A model generated the notes under the pieces. That model was not told where the DNA came from, did not search any database, and saw only the letters and a list, made by a program, of their open reading frames with translations. DNA of 64,000 nucleotides, from positions 1-64,000 of the forward strand of contig NZ_JMDW01000017.1 in the NCBI RefSeq assembly GCF_000691525.1, in the 5' to 3' direction. This document shows, one piece after another, positions 7,933 to 16,834 of the stretch. Position 1 is the stretch's first letter; every line of letters begins with the position of its first letter. This DNA is from Mycolicibacterium neoaurum ATCC 25795. GTDB taxonomy: Bacteria > Actinomycetota > Actinomycetes > Mycobacteriales > Mycobacteriaceae. Both the position numbers and the translations under genes were made by a program.

Positions 7933-8970
7933 TTATCCGGCGGAGACCGACCGGCCTGCGCTGTGCAGGTCGTTGCACGCCTCGATGACGCGCTCGGTCA
8001 TCCCGGCCTCTGCCTTCTTCAGGTAGCTGCGCGGGTCGTAGACCTTCTTGTTGCCGACCTCGCCGTCGATCTTGAGCACACCGTCATAGTTGGTGAACAT
8101 GTGCGCGGCGACAGGCCGGGTGAAGGCGTACTGGGTGTCGGTGTCGACGTTCATCTTCACCACGCCGTAGCGCAGCGAGTCCTCGATCTCGGACTTCAGC
8201 GAGCCCGACCCGCCGTGGAAGACGAAATCGAACGGCTGGGCGTTGTCGGCCAGGCCGAGCTTGGCCGCGGCGACCTGCTGGCCCTGCGCCAGGATCTCCG
8301 GCTTGAGCTTCACGTTGCCCGGCTTGTACACACCGTGCACGTTGCCGAAGGTGGCGGCCAGCAGGTACTTGCCGTTCTCGCCGGCGCCGAGGGCGTCGAT
8401 GGTCTTCTCGAAATCCTCGGGAGAGGTGTACAGCTTCTCGTTGATCTCGGCCTCGACGCCGTCCTCTTCACCGCCGACGACACCGATCTCGATCTCGAGG
8501 ATGATCTTGGCCTCGGTCGACAGCTTCAGCAGTTCCTGCGCGATCTGCAGATTCTCGTCGATGGGCACCGCCGAGCCGTCCCACATGTGCGACTGGAACA
8601 ACGGGTTCTGACCGTTCTTGACGCGCTCGGCGGAGATCGCCAGCAGCGGGCGGACGAAGCCGTCCAGCTTGTCCTTGGGGCAGTGATCGGTGTGCAGCGC
8701 GACGGTGATGTCGTACTTGGCCGCGACGACATGCGCGAACTCGGCCAGGGCGGTGGCCCCGGTGACCATGTCCTTGACCCCGAGGCCGGAACCGAATTCC
8801 GCACCGCCGGTCGAGAACTGGATGATGCCGTCGCTGCCCGCGTCGGCGAATCCCTTGATCGCGGCATTGATGGTCTCCGAGGAGGTGCAGTTGATCGCCG
8901 GGAAGGCGAACGAGTGCTCCTTGGCACGGCCGAGCATCTCGGCGTAGACCTCGGGCGTGGCGATGGGCAT
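7933..8970 (-). CDS. fba: Class II fructose-1,6-bisphosphate aldolase
   Basis: It catalyses reversible cleavage of fructose-1,6-bisphosphate to DHAP and glyceraldehyde-3-phosphate in glycolysis and gluconeogenesis. The 345-residue product starts MPIATPEVYAEML, has the zinc-binding ALHTDHCPKDK near residue 93, VHGVYKPGNVKL near 212 and FHGGSGS near 252, as in class II enzymes; no class I Schiff-base lysine pattern is present. The ATG at 8970 follows an AGGAGG ribosome site; the frame is open further upstream, but the family start is here. Length agrees with Rv0363c (344 residues). It ends at a bidirectional terminator. Confidence 0.97.
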   Translation of the reverse strand: MPIATPEVYAEMLGRAKEHSFAFPAINCTSSETINAAIKGFADAGSDGIIQFSTGGAEFGSGLGVKDMVTGATALAEFAHVVAAKYDITVALHTDHCPKDKLDGFVRPLLAISAERVKNGQNPLFQSHMWDGSAVPIDENLQIAQELLKLSTEAKIILEIEIGVVGGEEDGVEAEINEKLYTSPEDFEKTIDALGAGENGKYLLAATFGNVHGVYKPGNVKLKPEILAQGQQVAAAKLGLADNAQPFDFVFHGGSGSLKSEIEDSLRYGVVKMNVDTDTQYAFTRPVAAHMFTNYDGVLKIDGEVGNKKVYDPRSYLKKAEAGMTERVIEACNDLHSAGRSVSAG

Positions 8971-9072
8971 GGACTTCCTCCTGGGTCGCGTGCGCTGTCC
9001 CTGGCAGTATCTCAAGAAGCCCTCGGCCGTGGCAGGGCGGATGCCGGGTACACCGGTTACTCTCGGGTAGAA

Positions 9073-9591
9073 ATGCGCGCGAAGCCGGTTCCGACCCCGT
9101 TCGTCCTTCTGGCCACAGCGATGGCGGGCATCCTTTCCGGTTGCGCCCAGCCTGCCCCGCCGGAGACCACCCCCACGGCGACATCGGTCGCGCAACCACC
9201 GCCGGTCCAGCTCGACGCGGTGCCCGCGGGCACCGCGCAGGTCGTCGTCAACGGCGCGACCGGTCCCACCGGTCCGGTGCAGTGCGATGACGATGCCGGC
9301 CCGCTCACCATCAGCATCGGGGATTCATCGCTGGGGGTCACCGTCATCATCGACGAGCCCGGCGACGAGGACGGTGTGGCCGCCGTGCGGTCGGTGACCA
9401 TCGGCGACGTCGGCGGCGTCGCCCTGGCCTATTCCTCCGACGTCCCGCTCCCCGCAGCGACCGGACGAGAGCCCACGGTGCTGCGCAACGACGCCACCTG
9501 GATCGTCACCGGGTCGGGCAGCGGCACCGATTCCGCAGATCCGGCGCGCATCGTCGATTCCAGCTACCGCATCGCCGTCGCCTGTCCCTAA
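9073..9591 (+). CDS. LpqH (19-kDa antigen) family lipoprotein
   Basis: This 172-residue protein has a lipobox ILSGC with the lipidation site at Cys24, then a Thr/Pro-rich linker. The mature domain, from AQVVVNG to IAVACP, follows the LpqH pattern: VQCDDD with an early Cys, ISIGD, a GDVGGVALAYSS segment like the GNVNGVTLGYTS of LpqH, and a terminal Cys likely to pair with the first. In the family these are surface-exposed and immunogenic; their molecular role is uncertain. The ATG at 9073 is the only start that leaves a normal signal peptide. It is divergent from fba across about 100 nt. Confidence 0.8.
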   Translation: MRAKPVPTPFVLLATAMAGILSGCAQPAPPETTPTATSVAQPPPVQLDAVPAGTAQVVVNGATGPTGPVQCDDDAGPLTISIGDSSLGVTVIIDEPGDEDGVAAVRSVTIGDVGGVALAYSSDVPLPAATGREPTVLRNDATWIVTGSGSGTDSADPARIVDSSYRIAVACP

Positions 9592-9616
9592 GGTCGAGCC
9601 GGTATCTTCGAACCCC

Positions 9617-10309
9617 ATGACCACCAACCTGGCGCTCATGCCGGATTTCATGGACCCGATCAACCTGCTGAGCTACTTCGGCACCTGGGCCTTGATCGGG
9701 CTGCTGGTGGTCGTCTTCGTCGAATCCGGGGTGCTGTTCCCGATCCTGCCCGGTGACTCGCTGCTGTTCGTCGCCGGCATGCTGGCCGCCGGTATCCAGA
9801 CCGCCTCGGCCGAGGGCAACGTCGCCGACGTCAACTTCCAGCTGTGGCAGCTGCTGGTCTTCATCCCGGTCGCGGCGATCCTCGGCGCACAGGTCGGCTA
9901 CTGGATCGGCCGCAACGTCGGTACGGCGATGTTCAAGCCGAACGCACGATTCCTCAAGCAGAAGTATCTCGACGAGGCGCATGTGTTCTTCGAGCAGCGC
10001 GGGCCCTTCGCGATCGTGATCGCCCGGTTCGTGCCGATCGTGCGCACCCTGGCGCCCATCACCGCCGGCGCGGCCAAGATGAACTACGCGGTGTTCACGC
10101 TGTACAACGCCGTCGGCGCCATCGTCTGGGGCTGCGGTCTTACGCTGTTGGGCTTCTGGCTGGGCCGGTTCGAGATCATCCAGAAGCTGCTGGAGCCGAT
10201 CGTCATCGGCATCGTCATCCTCTCGGTGCTGCCCATCGCCATCGAGTGGTACAAGCGGCGCAAGGCCGTCAAGGATGCCGGCGAGGGACCGCTGGCCGAG
10301 CAGGGTTAG
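9617..10309 (+). CDS. DedA/SNARE-associated family membrane protein (Rv0364-like)
   Basis: This 230-residue integral membrane protein has the DedA signatures: FVESGVLFPILPGDSLLF near residues 35-52, and FIPVAAILGAQVGYWIGR with RFVPIVRTLAPITAGAAKM in the middle. Members of the family are linked to phospholipid translocation and membrane homeostasis. ATG at 9617. The gene follows the LpqH-like gene by 25 nt and may share its transcript. Its stop overlaps the convergent TetR gene by 4 nt (TTAG). Confidence 0.93.
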   Translation: MTTNLALMPDFMDPINLLSYFGTWALIGLLVVVFVESGVLFPILPGDSLLFVAGMLAAGIQTASAEGNVADVNFQLWQLLVFIPVAAILGAQVGYWIGRNVGTAMFKPNARFLKQKYLDEAHVFFEQRGPFAIVIARFVPIVRTLAPITAGAAKMNYAVFTLYNAVGAIVWGCGLTLLGFWLGRFEIIQKLLEPIVIGIVILSVLPIAIEWYKRRKAVKDAGEGPLAEQG

Positions 10310-10914
10310 AGCCCGCTGCGCAAAGCATCGAAGAGTGCCGTCAATCGCGCGCGGTGGTCCTCGACCACCGGATCCGGTGCGTCCGCGGCGATGACACGGC
10401 GCGCGGTCCCGGTCAGCACCGTCGTGTAGCCGGCGATGAACAGGGCCGCGAACAGCGTCGGGTCCCCGTCGAATTCCGCGTCCACCTCCAGATCGGCGGC
10501 CAGGGTCTGCTCCAGTTCCGCGGCGATCTCCCTGGCGCGCGCGATCAGCGCGGGTGAGGCGGCCACCGTCCGATAGAACGGGATCGATCCCGCTTTCACC
10601 CCGGACAGCGCGTGGCGCTCGTCGACCAATCGGAAGGACGCGTCGCGCAGCGAGGTCAGCGCATCGACGCCGGCACCCCGGTCGCGCACCGCCGCGCGCA
10701 GGATCGCGACCGCATCCTCCACGCGGTCGAAGAGCAGGTCCTCCTTGCGGGGAAAGTGCTTGAACACCGTCACGCTGGACACACCGGCCTGACGCGCCAC
10801 ATCGGCGACGGTGACGGTGTCGAACCCGCGCTCAAGAAACAACATCGTGGCGACGTCGGAGATCTTGCGACGGGTCAATGGCCCCCCGCGCTCCGAAGTT
10901 CTCGGCATGACCAT
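10306..10914 (-). CDS. TetR-family regulator of the adjacent MFS exporter
   Basis: This 202-residue protein has an N-terminal helix-turn-helix (TVADVARQAGVSSVTVFKHF, about residues 35-54) and a helical ligand-binding domain. It is divergent from an MFS drug-exporter gene and separated from it by a 27-bp operator-like dyad, the classic arrangement for a repressor that senses an exporter substrate. The ATG at 10914 starts the short Arg-rich leader. Ligand unknown. Confidence 0.92.
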   Translation of the reverse strand: MVMPRTSERGGPLTRRKISDVATMLFLERGFDTVTVADVARQAGVSSVTVFKHFPRKEDLLFDRVEDAVAILRAAVRDRGAGVDALTSLRDASFRLVDERHALSGVKAGSIPFYRTVAASPALIARAREIAAELEQTLAADLEVDAEFDGDPTLFAALFIAGYTTVLTGTARRVIAADAPDPVVEDHRARLTALFDALRSGL

Positions 10915-10928
10915 CCCATCTGTTGACT

Positions 10929-10955
10929 CACTAAGTTTAGTGACTTAACTTAGTG
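10929..10955. promoter_or_regulatory. TetR operator between regulator and MFS gene
   Basis: CACTAAGTT (10929-10937) and AACTTAGTG (10947-10955) are perfect 9-bp inverted arms separated by 9 nt. A second overlapping near-palindrome, CACTAAGTTTAGTG, occupies 10929-10942. TAACTT at 10946-10951 fits a -10 for the MFS gene and lies inside the right arm, so binding would block that promoter directly. Confidence 0.8.
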
Positions 10956-10958
10956 CGT

Positions 10959-12383
10959 ATGTCCGTTGCTTCCCGCATTCTGCCTCCCCGGTCACTGGCC
11001 CAGGCGTGGATGGCCCTGACGGGGCTCAGCGCGGTGTTCCTCTTCGAGATGCTCGACAACTCGGTGCTGACCATCGCCCTGCCCACCATCGGCCGCGATC
11101 TGCACGCCTCGACCACCGCCCTGCAGTGGGTCGTCGGCGCCTACGCCGTCGTGTTCGGCGGGCTGATGCTGATCTTCGGCGCGCTCGCCGACCGGTTCGG
11201 CCGCCGGCGGCTGATGATCATCGGCCTCACCCTGCTCGCCGCGGCCAGCCTGGCCACCGCCTTCGTCACCACCGCCGAACAACTCATCACCGTCCGGGTG
11301 CTCACCGGCGTCGCCGCGGCGATGACCACGCCCGGTTCGATGGCGCTGGCGTTCCGGCTCTTCGACGAGGACACCCTGCGACTGCGCGCCATCACCCTCA
11401 TCTCCACCGTCGGCCTGGTCGGGCTCGCCATCGGACCGACCGTCGGCGGCCTGGTCATCCAGATCGCGCCGTGGCAGCTACTCCTGCTGGTGAACGTCCC
11501 GATTGCCGCGCTGGCGATCATCGGGGTGGGTCGCGGCGTGGCGGCAGACCGCGCGGCCGATCTGCACCGCGACCCGCTGGATCTGCCCGGTGCGGCGTTG
11601 GGGACCACGACGGTCCTGCTGACGTTGCTGACGCCCACGCTCTTCGTCGACCGCGGCGTCGGATCATGGCTGCCGTGGGCGGCCGCCGCGGCGGCCGTCA
11701 CCACCCTCGCACTGTTCGTCGTGCGCGAGCGGCGCACGCGCTTCCCGCTGATATCCCTGGAACTCGTTGCGCGCCCGCTGGTTTCGAGCGGGCTGGCCTT
11801 CAAGGCGGCCGCCGGGCTGGCGGTTGCGGGGCTCGGCTACCTCGTGACGCTGCAGTTGCAGCTCGACTGGGGGTGGCCGCCGGCGCTGGCCGCGCTCGGC
11901 ATGCTGCCTCAGGTCCTCGTGTTGATCGCAGGCAGTGCCTTCGTCGATCCGTTCGTCCGCCGCGTCGGACCGGAGCGTGCCGCCTGGCTCAGTGCCTGCA
12001 CCGTGGTGATCGGCCTGGCCGTGTTCGGGTTGCTCGGCCGGTTCGGTTATCCGTGGGTTGCCCTGTCGCTGGTACTGGTGGCCGCGGGCATGCGGGTGGT
12101 CGGCGTGGTCGCCGCGCTCAACGTGCTGCGTGGGCTGCCGGAGGACCGGACCTCGCTCGGCACGGCGCTGACCGATACCGCCGCACAGGTGACCTCGGCG
12201 ATCGGGATCGTCGTCACCGGCACCATTCTGGCGGCGCTGTTCACCGGCTCGCTGGCCACCGGGAACTGGACCGCGACGCAGACCGGCCAGTTCCGGCAGG
12301 CCGTCACGGTGGCCGGGCTGGTGCTCACCGCCCTGGCAGCGGCGCTGGTCGTCTTCGGTTCGGTGCGCGGGCGCAGCCGTTAA
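10959..12383 (+). CDS. MFS drug exporter, DHA2 (EmrB/QacA) family
   Basis: This 474-residue transporter is predicted to have 14 membrane helices. Typical features are LDNSVLTIALPTIGRDLHAS in helix 1, the LIFGALADRFGRRRLMIIG loop 2-3 motif and GSMALAFRLF with an Arg/Asp-rich loop. I prefer the ATG at 10959 over the GTG at 10953 because the latter lies in the operator and there is no ribosome site; a -10 at 10946-10951 would give a leaderless message starting near this ATG. Regulation by the divergent TetR is very likely. Substrates cannot be read from the sequence. The stop overlaps the convergent nhaA gene by 4 nt (TTAA). Confidence 0.93.
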   Translation: MSVASRILPPRSLAQAWMALTGLSAVFLFEMLDNSVLTIALPTIGRDLHASTTALQWVVGAYAVVFGGLMLIFGALADRFGRRRLMIIGLTLLAAASLATAFVTTAEQLITVRVLTGVAAAMTTPGSMALAFRLFDEDTLRLRAITLISTVGLVGLAIGPTVGGLVIQIAPWQLLLLVNVPIAALAIIGVGRGVAADRAADLHRDPLDLPGAALGTTTVLLTLLTPTLFVDRGVGSWLPWAAAAAAVTTLALFVVRERRTRFPLISLELVARPLVSSGLAFKAAAGLAVAGLGYLVTLQLQLDWGWPPALAALGMLPQVLVLIAGSAFVDPFVRRVGPERAAWLSACTVVIGLAVFGLLGRFGYPWVALSLVLVAAGMRVVGVVAALNVLRGLPEDRTSLGTALTDTAAQVTSAIGIVVTGTILAALFTGSLATGNWTATQTGQFRQAVTVAGLVLTALAAALVVFGSVRGRSR

Positions 12384-14167
12384 CCCTCCAGCGCGCGGAT
12401 CAGGCTCGCGGCGTCGTACGGCCCGGTGTGCCGGACACCATTGACGAAGAACGTCGGCGTCCCGCCCAGGTCCATCAGTTCGGCATCCTCGATGTCATCG
12501 GTCACCCGGTGCATCACCCTGGCCGACTGCACATCCTCGTCGAACTTCGCGATATCGCAGCCGACCCCGTCGGCGTAGCGGTAGATGTGTTGCCATTCCA
12601 GGTGGTCCTGCATCTCGAACATGCGGGCACCCATCTCGAAGAACCGCCCCTGCAACGCGGCGGCCTCACTGGCGCGGGCGGCATCCACCGAATGCGGGTG
12701 CACCCGTTCCAGCGGCAGATGCCGCCACACGTAGCGCAGCCGATCTCCGAAATGCGCGCGCACCTCGTCGATCGAACCGGTCGCCCGGCTGCAGAACGGG
12801 CATTCGAAATCGGCGTACTCGACCAGAGTGAGCGGTGCGTGCGGATTTCCGGCGATATGGTCGCGCTCGATGTCGACGGGGCGCAACAGGGTGGCACCGA
12901 CGGCCACCGGGGGGCTGAGCCGGTCGGTGACGGCGAACAGCAGCCAGCCGAGAGCGAAGGCCACCACCGAGGCCACCAGCACACCGACACGGGCCAAATC
13001 CTGGCTGACCGGATCGCTGATCGCGATGTCGACGATGAACAGCGAGATGGTGAACCCGATCCCGGACAGCGCCGCGCCGCCGGCCACCCGGCGCAGGGTC
13101 AGCCCCGGTGCCAGCTGACCCAGGCCGCTGGCCCGCACGATGGCCGTCGCCGCGGTGATGCCGACGAATTTGCCGACCACCAGGCCGGCGATGATGCCCC
13201 ATGTCAGCGGCGAGCGGACGGCCAACTCGATGGTCTGCATGTTGAACTGGACGCCGGCGTTGGCCAGCGCGAACACCGGCAGGATCAGGTAGGACACGTA
13301 CGGCGTGAACGCGGTCTGCAGGCGCTCGTTGATGGAGATCGAGTCGCGCAGCCGTCGCGCCGCCTCCCGCGCGTACTCGGAGTTCGGGGACTGTCGGAAG
13401 ACGCCGATCATCTCGACGGCCTCCTCCACCCGATCGCGTTCGGGGTTGAAGACCGGGATCAACAAGGCGACCGCGACACCGGCCAGCGTCGGGTGCACAC
13501 CGCCCTGCAACAGGGCGAGCCACAAGCCCAGACCCAGCACGAAGTAGGCGGGGCCGCGGGCGGCGGGCAGCAGCCGCACCATGGCCAGCAGCGCGATCAG
13601 CACCACCGACAACAGCAACGGCCAGATCCGGATCTGATCGGAGTAGAACAGCGCGATCGCCAGCAGCGCACCGACATCGTCTACGACGGCCAGGGTCAGC
13701 AGGAACGTCCGCAGCCGGGACGGATGCTTGGGCCCGATGATGGCCAGCGCGCCGACCAGGAAGGCGGTGTCGGTCGAGATCACCACACCCCAGGCCCGCG
13801 CCTCGTCGCCGCTGGGATTGAACAACAGGAACACCAGTGCCGGCACGATCAGGCCGGCCAGCGCGGCCAACACCGGTACCGCGGCGCGGGACCGGTCGGT
13901 CAGCTCACCGATGACGAACTGGCTCTTGACCTCCAAACCGACCAGGAAGAAGAAGAACGTCATCAACGCGTCGTTGACGAGGTGCTTGACGCTCATCTCG
14001 GCATGCGCGCTGCCGAAGGTCAATCCCACGTGGGTGTCCCAGAATTCCGTATAGCTGTGCGCCCAGGGCGAATTCGACCACAGGATGGCCAACAGCGTGA
14101 ACAGCAGCAGCAGACCGGCAGCAGTGTTCTCGCCGCTGCGCGCGGCGGTCGGAATGCGCCGGATCAC
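12380..14167 (-). CDS. nhaA: NhaA Na+/H+ antiporter fused to a DsbA-like thioredoxin domain
   Basis: Residues about 1-400 form the 11-12 helix NhaA antiporter, including FFLVGLEVKSQF, VVISTDTAFLVGALAIIGPK and TLAVVDDVGALLAIALFY; the two Asp of VVDDVG are the ion-binding pair. Residues about 415-595 are a thioredoxin-fold domain with an active-site CPFC (FECPFC, near 455-460) and cis-Pro region GGTPTFFVNG. I chose GTG at 14167, which overlaps the stop of the preceding gene as GTGA; a longer frame has no family similarity. Such fusions are known in actinobacteria, but the link between antiport and thiol chemistry is not understood. It is the last gene of the run starting at 18432. Confidence 0.9.
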   Translation of the reverse strand: MIRRIPTAARSGENTAAGLLLLFTLLAILWSNSPWAHSYTEFWDTHVGLTFGSAHAEMSVKHLVNDALMTFFFFLVGLEVKSQFVIGELTDRSRAAVPVLAALAGLIVPALVFLLFNPSGDEARAWGVVISTDTAFLVGALAIIGPKHPSRLRTFLLTLAVVDDVGALLAIALFYSDQIRIWPLLLSVVLIALLAMVRLLPAARGPAYFVLGLGLWLALLQGGVHPTLAGVAVALLIPVFNPERDRVEEAVEMIGVFRQSPNSEYAREAARRLRDSISINERLQTAFTPYVSYLILPVFALANAGVQFNMQTIELAVRSPLTWGIIAGLVVGKFVGITAATAIVRASGLGQLAPGLTLRRVAGGAALSGIGFTISLFIVDIAISDPVSQDLARVGVLVASVVAFALGWLLFAVTDRLSPPVAVGATLLRPVDIERDHIAGNPHAPLTLVEYADFECPFCSRATGSIDEVRAHFGDRLRYVWRHLPLERVHPHSVDAARASEAAALQGRFFEMGARMFEMQDHLEWQHIYRYADGVGCDIAKFDEDVQSARVMHRVTDDIEDAELMDLGGTPTFFVNGVRHTGPYDAASLIRALEG

Positions 14168-15279
14168 GCGGTACCGGCATCCAGGGTGTGGGCGACCTCC
14201 ATCAGCATCCAGCCCGACAACTGCACCGACAGATCGCGTTCGGGCGTCTCGGAGGCGTTGACCGCGCCGTCCACCGATTGTGCGGTCTTGGTCGCTGCCT
14301 GCGGCACCTCGGCATTGCGGTCCCAGAACGGGCCGAACAGCGGCATCCCGTCGACGGTCTGGCGGTAGTCCCACGCCGACTGCGCCGAGGTCAGGACGAT
14401 CGTGCGCGCGGTGGCGCGGGCCTGTTCGTCGGCGGGGGTGCTGCCGGGCAGATCGGTGGCCACCAGGGCGAGATAGCGGGCGGTGATGGCGTTGAACAAT
14501 CCCCCGTCACCACCGCCGGCACCGCGGATGACGCCGTCGGTGGTCATGTGCTGCTCGACGGCGGCGACCAACCGGTGCACCCGTTCGGCGTGCTCGGGGT
14601 CGCCGGTGCGGTTGGCCAGTTCGACCTCGAGGCCGAGCACGACCCCCTGGCAGTAGGTGTACTGGGCGCGCACCAGCGACCCGGCCTTGATGCCGTCGAA
14701 GACCAGCTTGGTCTCGGGGTCGATCAGGGTGTCCTCGATCCAGTCGGCCATCTGCTGCGCACGGCGCAGCCGGTCCTCGGACCGGGCCAGGAAGATGCCT
14801 GCCGGACCGTTGGCCGGGGCGTTGAAGAACTGATCCTGTTTGCGCCAGGGAATTCCGCCGCCGTCCTCGGGAACCCAGGCGTTGAGGAACTGCTCGGTGA
14901 AGGTGCGCAACGCCTTGGGGCGGCCGACACCCACCAGTCTCCCGGAGCGCTCCAGGGCCAGGGCCAGCCAGGCCATATCGTCGTAGTAGCTGTTCGTCCA
15001 GCGCAGGTTGTTTCGAAGATGGTGACCGCGGATCTGACGCTTGATCCGTGTCAGCCGTTGCGGCTGGGGATCGCGCAGCTGGGCATCGACCAGGCAGTCG
15101 AGCAGGTGCGCCTGCCACCAGTAATGCCAGGTGCCGAAGAGGGCCTGGTTGCGCGCCGCAGGCCATGCGGTGACCCCGAGCTGGGTTCCGGGCAGACCCC
15201 ACAGCCGTCGCAGGTGCCGCGCGGTGACGGCGGCCTCCGAGCTCGCGGCGCGATTTGCCCATACGTCGACCATGGGCAC
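14164..15279 (-). CDS. Glycoside hydrolase family 76-like protein (Rv0365c-like)
   Basis: This 371-residue protein resembles GH76 alpha-1,6-mannan-active enzymes: an (alpha/alpha)6 helical repeat pattern with NSYYDDMAWLALAL, whose adjacent Asp100-Asp101 match the catalytic Asp pair, and later GGIPWR and NAITARYLAL motifs. No signal peptide is visible, so it appears cytosolic, which is odd for a polymer-degrading enzyme but matches Rv0365c. Starts GTG 15279 or ATG 15273 are equivalent. Its stop overlaps nhaA by 4 nt. A role in turnover of mannose-containing glycans is inference. Confidence 0.82.
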   Translation of the reverse strand: MPMVDVWANRAASSEAAVTARHLRRLWGLPGTQLGVTAWPAARNQALFGTWHYWWQAHLLDCLVDAQLRDPQPQRLTRIKRQIRGHHLRNNLRWTNSYYDDMAWLALALERSGRLVGVGRPKALRTFTEQFLNAWVPEDGGGIPWRKQDQFFNAPANGPAGIFLARSEDRLRRAQQMADWIEDTLIDPETKLVFDGIKAGSLVRAQYTYCQGVVLGLEVELANRTGDPEHAERVHRLVAAVEQHMTTDGVIRGAGGGDGGLFNAITARYLALVATDLPGSTPADEQARATARTIVLTSAQSAWDYRQTVDGMPLFGPFWDRNAEVPQAATKTAQSVDGAVNASETPERDLSVQLSGWMLMEVAHTLDAGTA

Positions 15280-15288
15280 GATTTTGCC

Positions 15289-15942
15289 CTACCAGGCCGC
15301 TGTTATGTCGGCATGTGTGCGGACCCAGGCGTGCATCGCGATACCGGCCGCCACGCCGGCATTGATACTGCGGGTCGAGCCGAACTGCGCGATGGACACC
15401 GTGAACGCCGCGCCGGCCGAGGCCTCCGGGGTAATCCCCGGGCCCTCCTGACCGAACACCAGCAGGCAGTCGCGCGGCAGGACCGCGGTCTCCAGTGGAC
15501 GCGATCCGGGCACGTTGTCGACGGCGACGACGGTCAGCCCGGCATCGGCGGCGAAGGCGAGCAGGCCGGGGGTGTCCTCGTGATGGCGCAGCCGCTGATA
15601 ACGGTCGGTGACCATGGCGCCGCGCCGGTTCCATCGGCGCCGCCCGACGATGTGCACGGTGTCCACGGCGAAGGCATTGGCGGTGCGCACCACGGTGCCG
15701 ATATTGGCATCGCTGCCGAAGTTCTCGATCGCGATGTGCAGCGGGTGCCTGCGCCGGTCGATATCGGCGATGATTGCCTCACGGGTCCAATAGCGGTATG
15801 CGTCAACGACATTGCGGGTGTCACCGGCGCGCAGCAGCTCCGGGTCGTACCGCGCCGCGTCCGCTCCGGTGGGCAGCGGGCCCTGCCACGGGCCGACACC
15901 GGGGCCCGCACCCCACTCGGTGGGTCCGGGCGACTCAGTCAT
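15289..15942 (-). CDS. SpoU/TrmH-family RNA 2'-O-methyltransferase
   Basis: The 217-residue SPOUT methyltransferase shows the three family motifs: ENFGSDANIGTVVRTANAF (motif 1), LLVFGQEGPGI (motif 2) and STRSINAGVAAGIAMHAWV (motif 3), which form the trefoil-knot SAM site. It lacks the N-terminal RNA-binding domain of larger rRNA enzymes but has a short linker with an RYWTREAI helix. The ATG at 15942 overlaps the end of the lipoprotein gene by 8 nt. Target, tRNA or 23S rRNA, is not determined. Confidence 0.9.
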   Translation of the reverse strand: MTESPGPTEWGAGPGVGPWQGPLPTGADAARYDPELLRAGDTRNVVDAYRYWTREAIIADIDRRRHPLHIAIENFGSDANIGTVVRTANAFAVDTVHIVGRRRWNRRGAMVTDRYQRLRHHEDTPGLLAFAADAGLTVVAVDNVPGSRPLETAVLPRDCLLVFGQEGPGITPEASAGAAFTVSIAQFGSTRSINAGVAAGIAMHAWVRTHADITAAW

Positions 15943-16834
15943 CGGCGGTGATCCACAACGCGGCGTGGGTACCGACCACCGAGACGGTCGGGTACAGCAG
16001 CGCGGCGTTGATCTCACCCTGGGTGCACAGCGAGGCCCGGATCGCGACGGCATCACGGGTCTCGTCGGGCAACACCAGCAGCGAGGACCCGTAGGCCGAG
16101 CAGGCATGCGAAAGTCCCTTGCCCGGCAGTGTCGGACCGGTGAGCACCATCAGTGGCCCGCCGCGGTTCTGCGAATCCTCCCGATACCGCTGCGCCAGAC
16201 CGTCGATCGACAGGCCGAGCAGCATGTAGCCGTTACCGGTGAACGCGTTGGGATCACCGATCGCCTCGGGCCGCAGCTGCGACCCGTCGGCGGCGAACCC
16301 GTCGACGCTGGTGGAGGTGATGACCAGTCCGGTGTCTGTGTCGGGTGTGGGTGCCAGGCCCAGCGGGAAGGCGGCCGGGTAGGCGACGGTGGTCTTCGGC
16401 ATCCGGTCCTTGGGCGAATAGACGTAGATGCCGCGCACCTGACTCTGGTCGCGCAGCGGGCCGAGACAGACGGTGCCGCTGAGCCTGGCGGGATCGGCGG
16501 CGGTGACGGGTTGCAGGTTCAGGTCGGTGACCGAGTCGCAGCTGCCGACGGCGGTGGCCTCCAGCGGATGTGACAGCGCTCCGTAGAGACCGAAGCGCAG
16601 GCTGTCCGCGGCGACATGCTCGGCGTTCTCGTCGGCGACGGCTGCGTCGACGTCGACGAGCACCTGGTTGCCCTCGAAGCGCAGATTGGCCACCGAGATG
16701 TTCCAGCCGAGCAGGGACTGGGCCTCCCCGAGGGTGGCCTGCTCGGCACCGAACGGCCCCTGGTGATCATCGCCGCCGGCACACCCGGCCACCAGCATGA
16801 TGGCCACCAGCAGCGCGATGGCGGTGCGCATCAC
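15935..16834 (-). CDS. Lipoprotein of unknown function
   Basis: This 299-residue protein has a clear lipobox LVAGC with Cys18, followed by a Gly/Asp-rich stretch. The mature part has beta-rich segments and several Cys (near 105, 138, 245 and 270) that could form disulfides. I do not recognise the family. The start ATG at 16834 overlaps the SDR stop by 4 nt and the 3' end overlaps the methyltransferase gene by 8 nt, so it is translationally linked inside the run. Confidence 0.75.
   Translation of the reverse strand: MMRTAIALLVAIMLVAGCAGGDDHQGPFGAEQATLGEAQSLLGWNISVANLRFEGNQVLVDVDAAVADENAEHVAADSLRFGLYGALSHPLEATAVGSCDSVTDLNLQPVTAADPARLSGTVCLGPLRDQSQVRGIYVYSPKDRMPKTTVAYPAAFPLGLAPTPDTDTGLVITSTSVDGFAADGSQLRPEAIGDPNAFTGNGYMLLGLSIDGLAQRYREDSQNRGGPLMVLTGPTLPGKGLSHACSAYGSSLLVLPDETRDAVAIRASLCTQGEINAALLYPTVSVVGTHAALWITADD

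Noticed and set aside
11006..14368. 1120-codon plus-strand frame across the MFS and nhaA genes
   Set aside because: It crosses two convincing genes in a wrong frame, with Arg/Gln/His-rich text and no domain.
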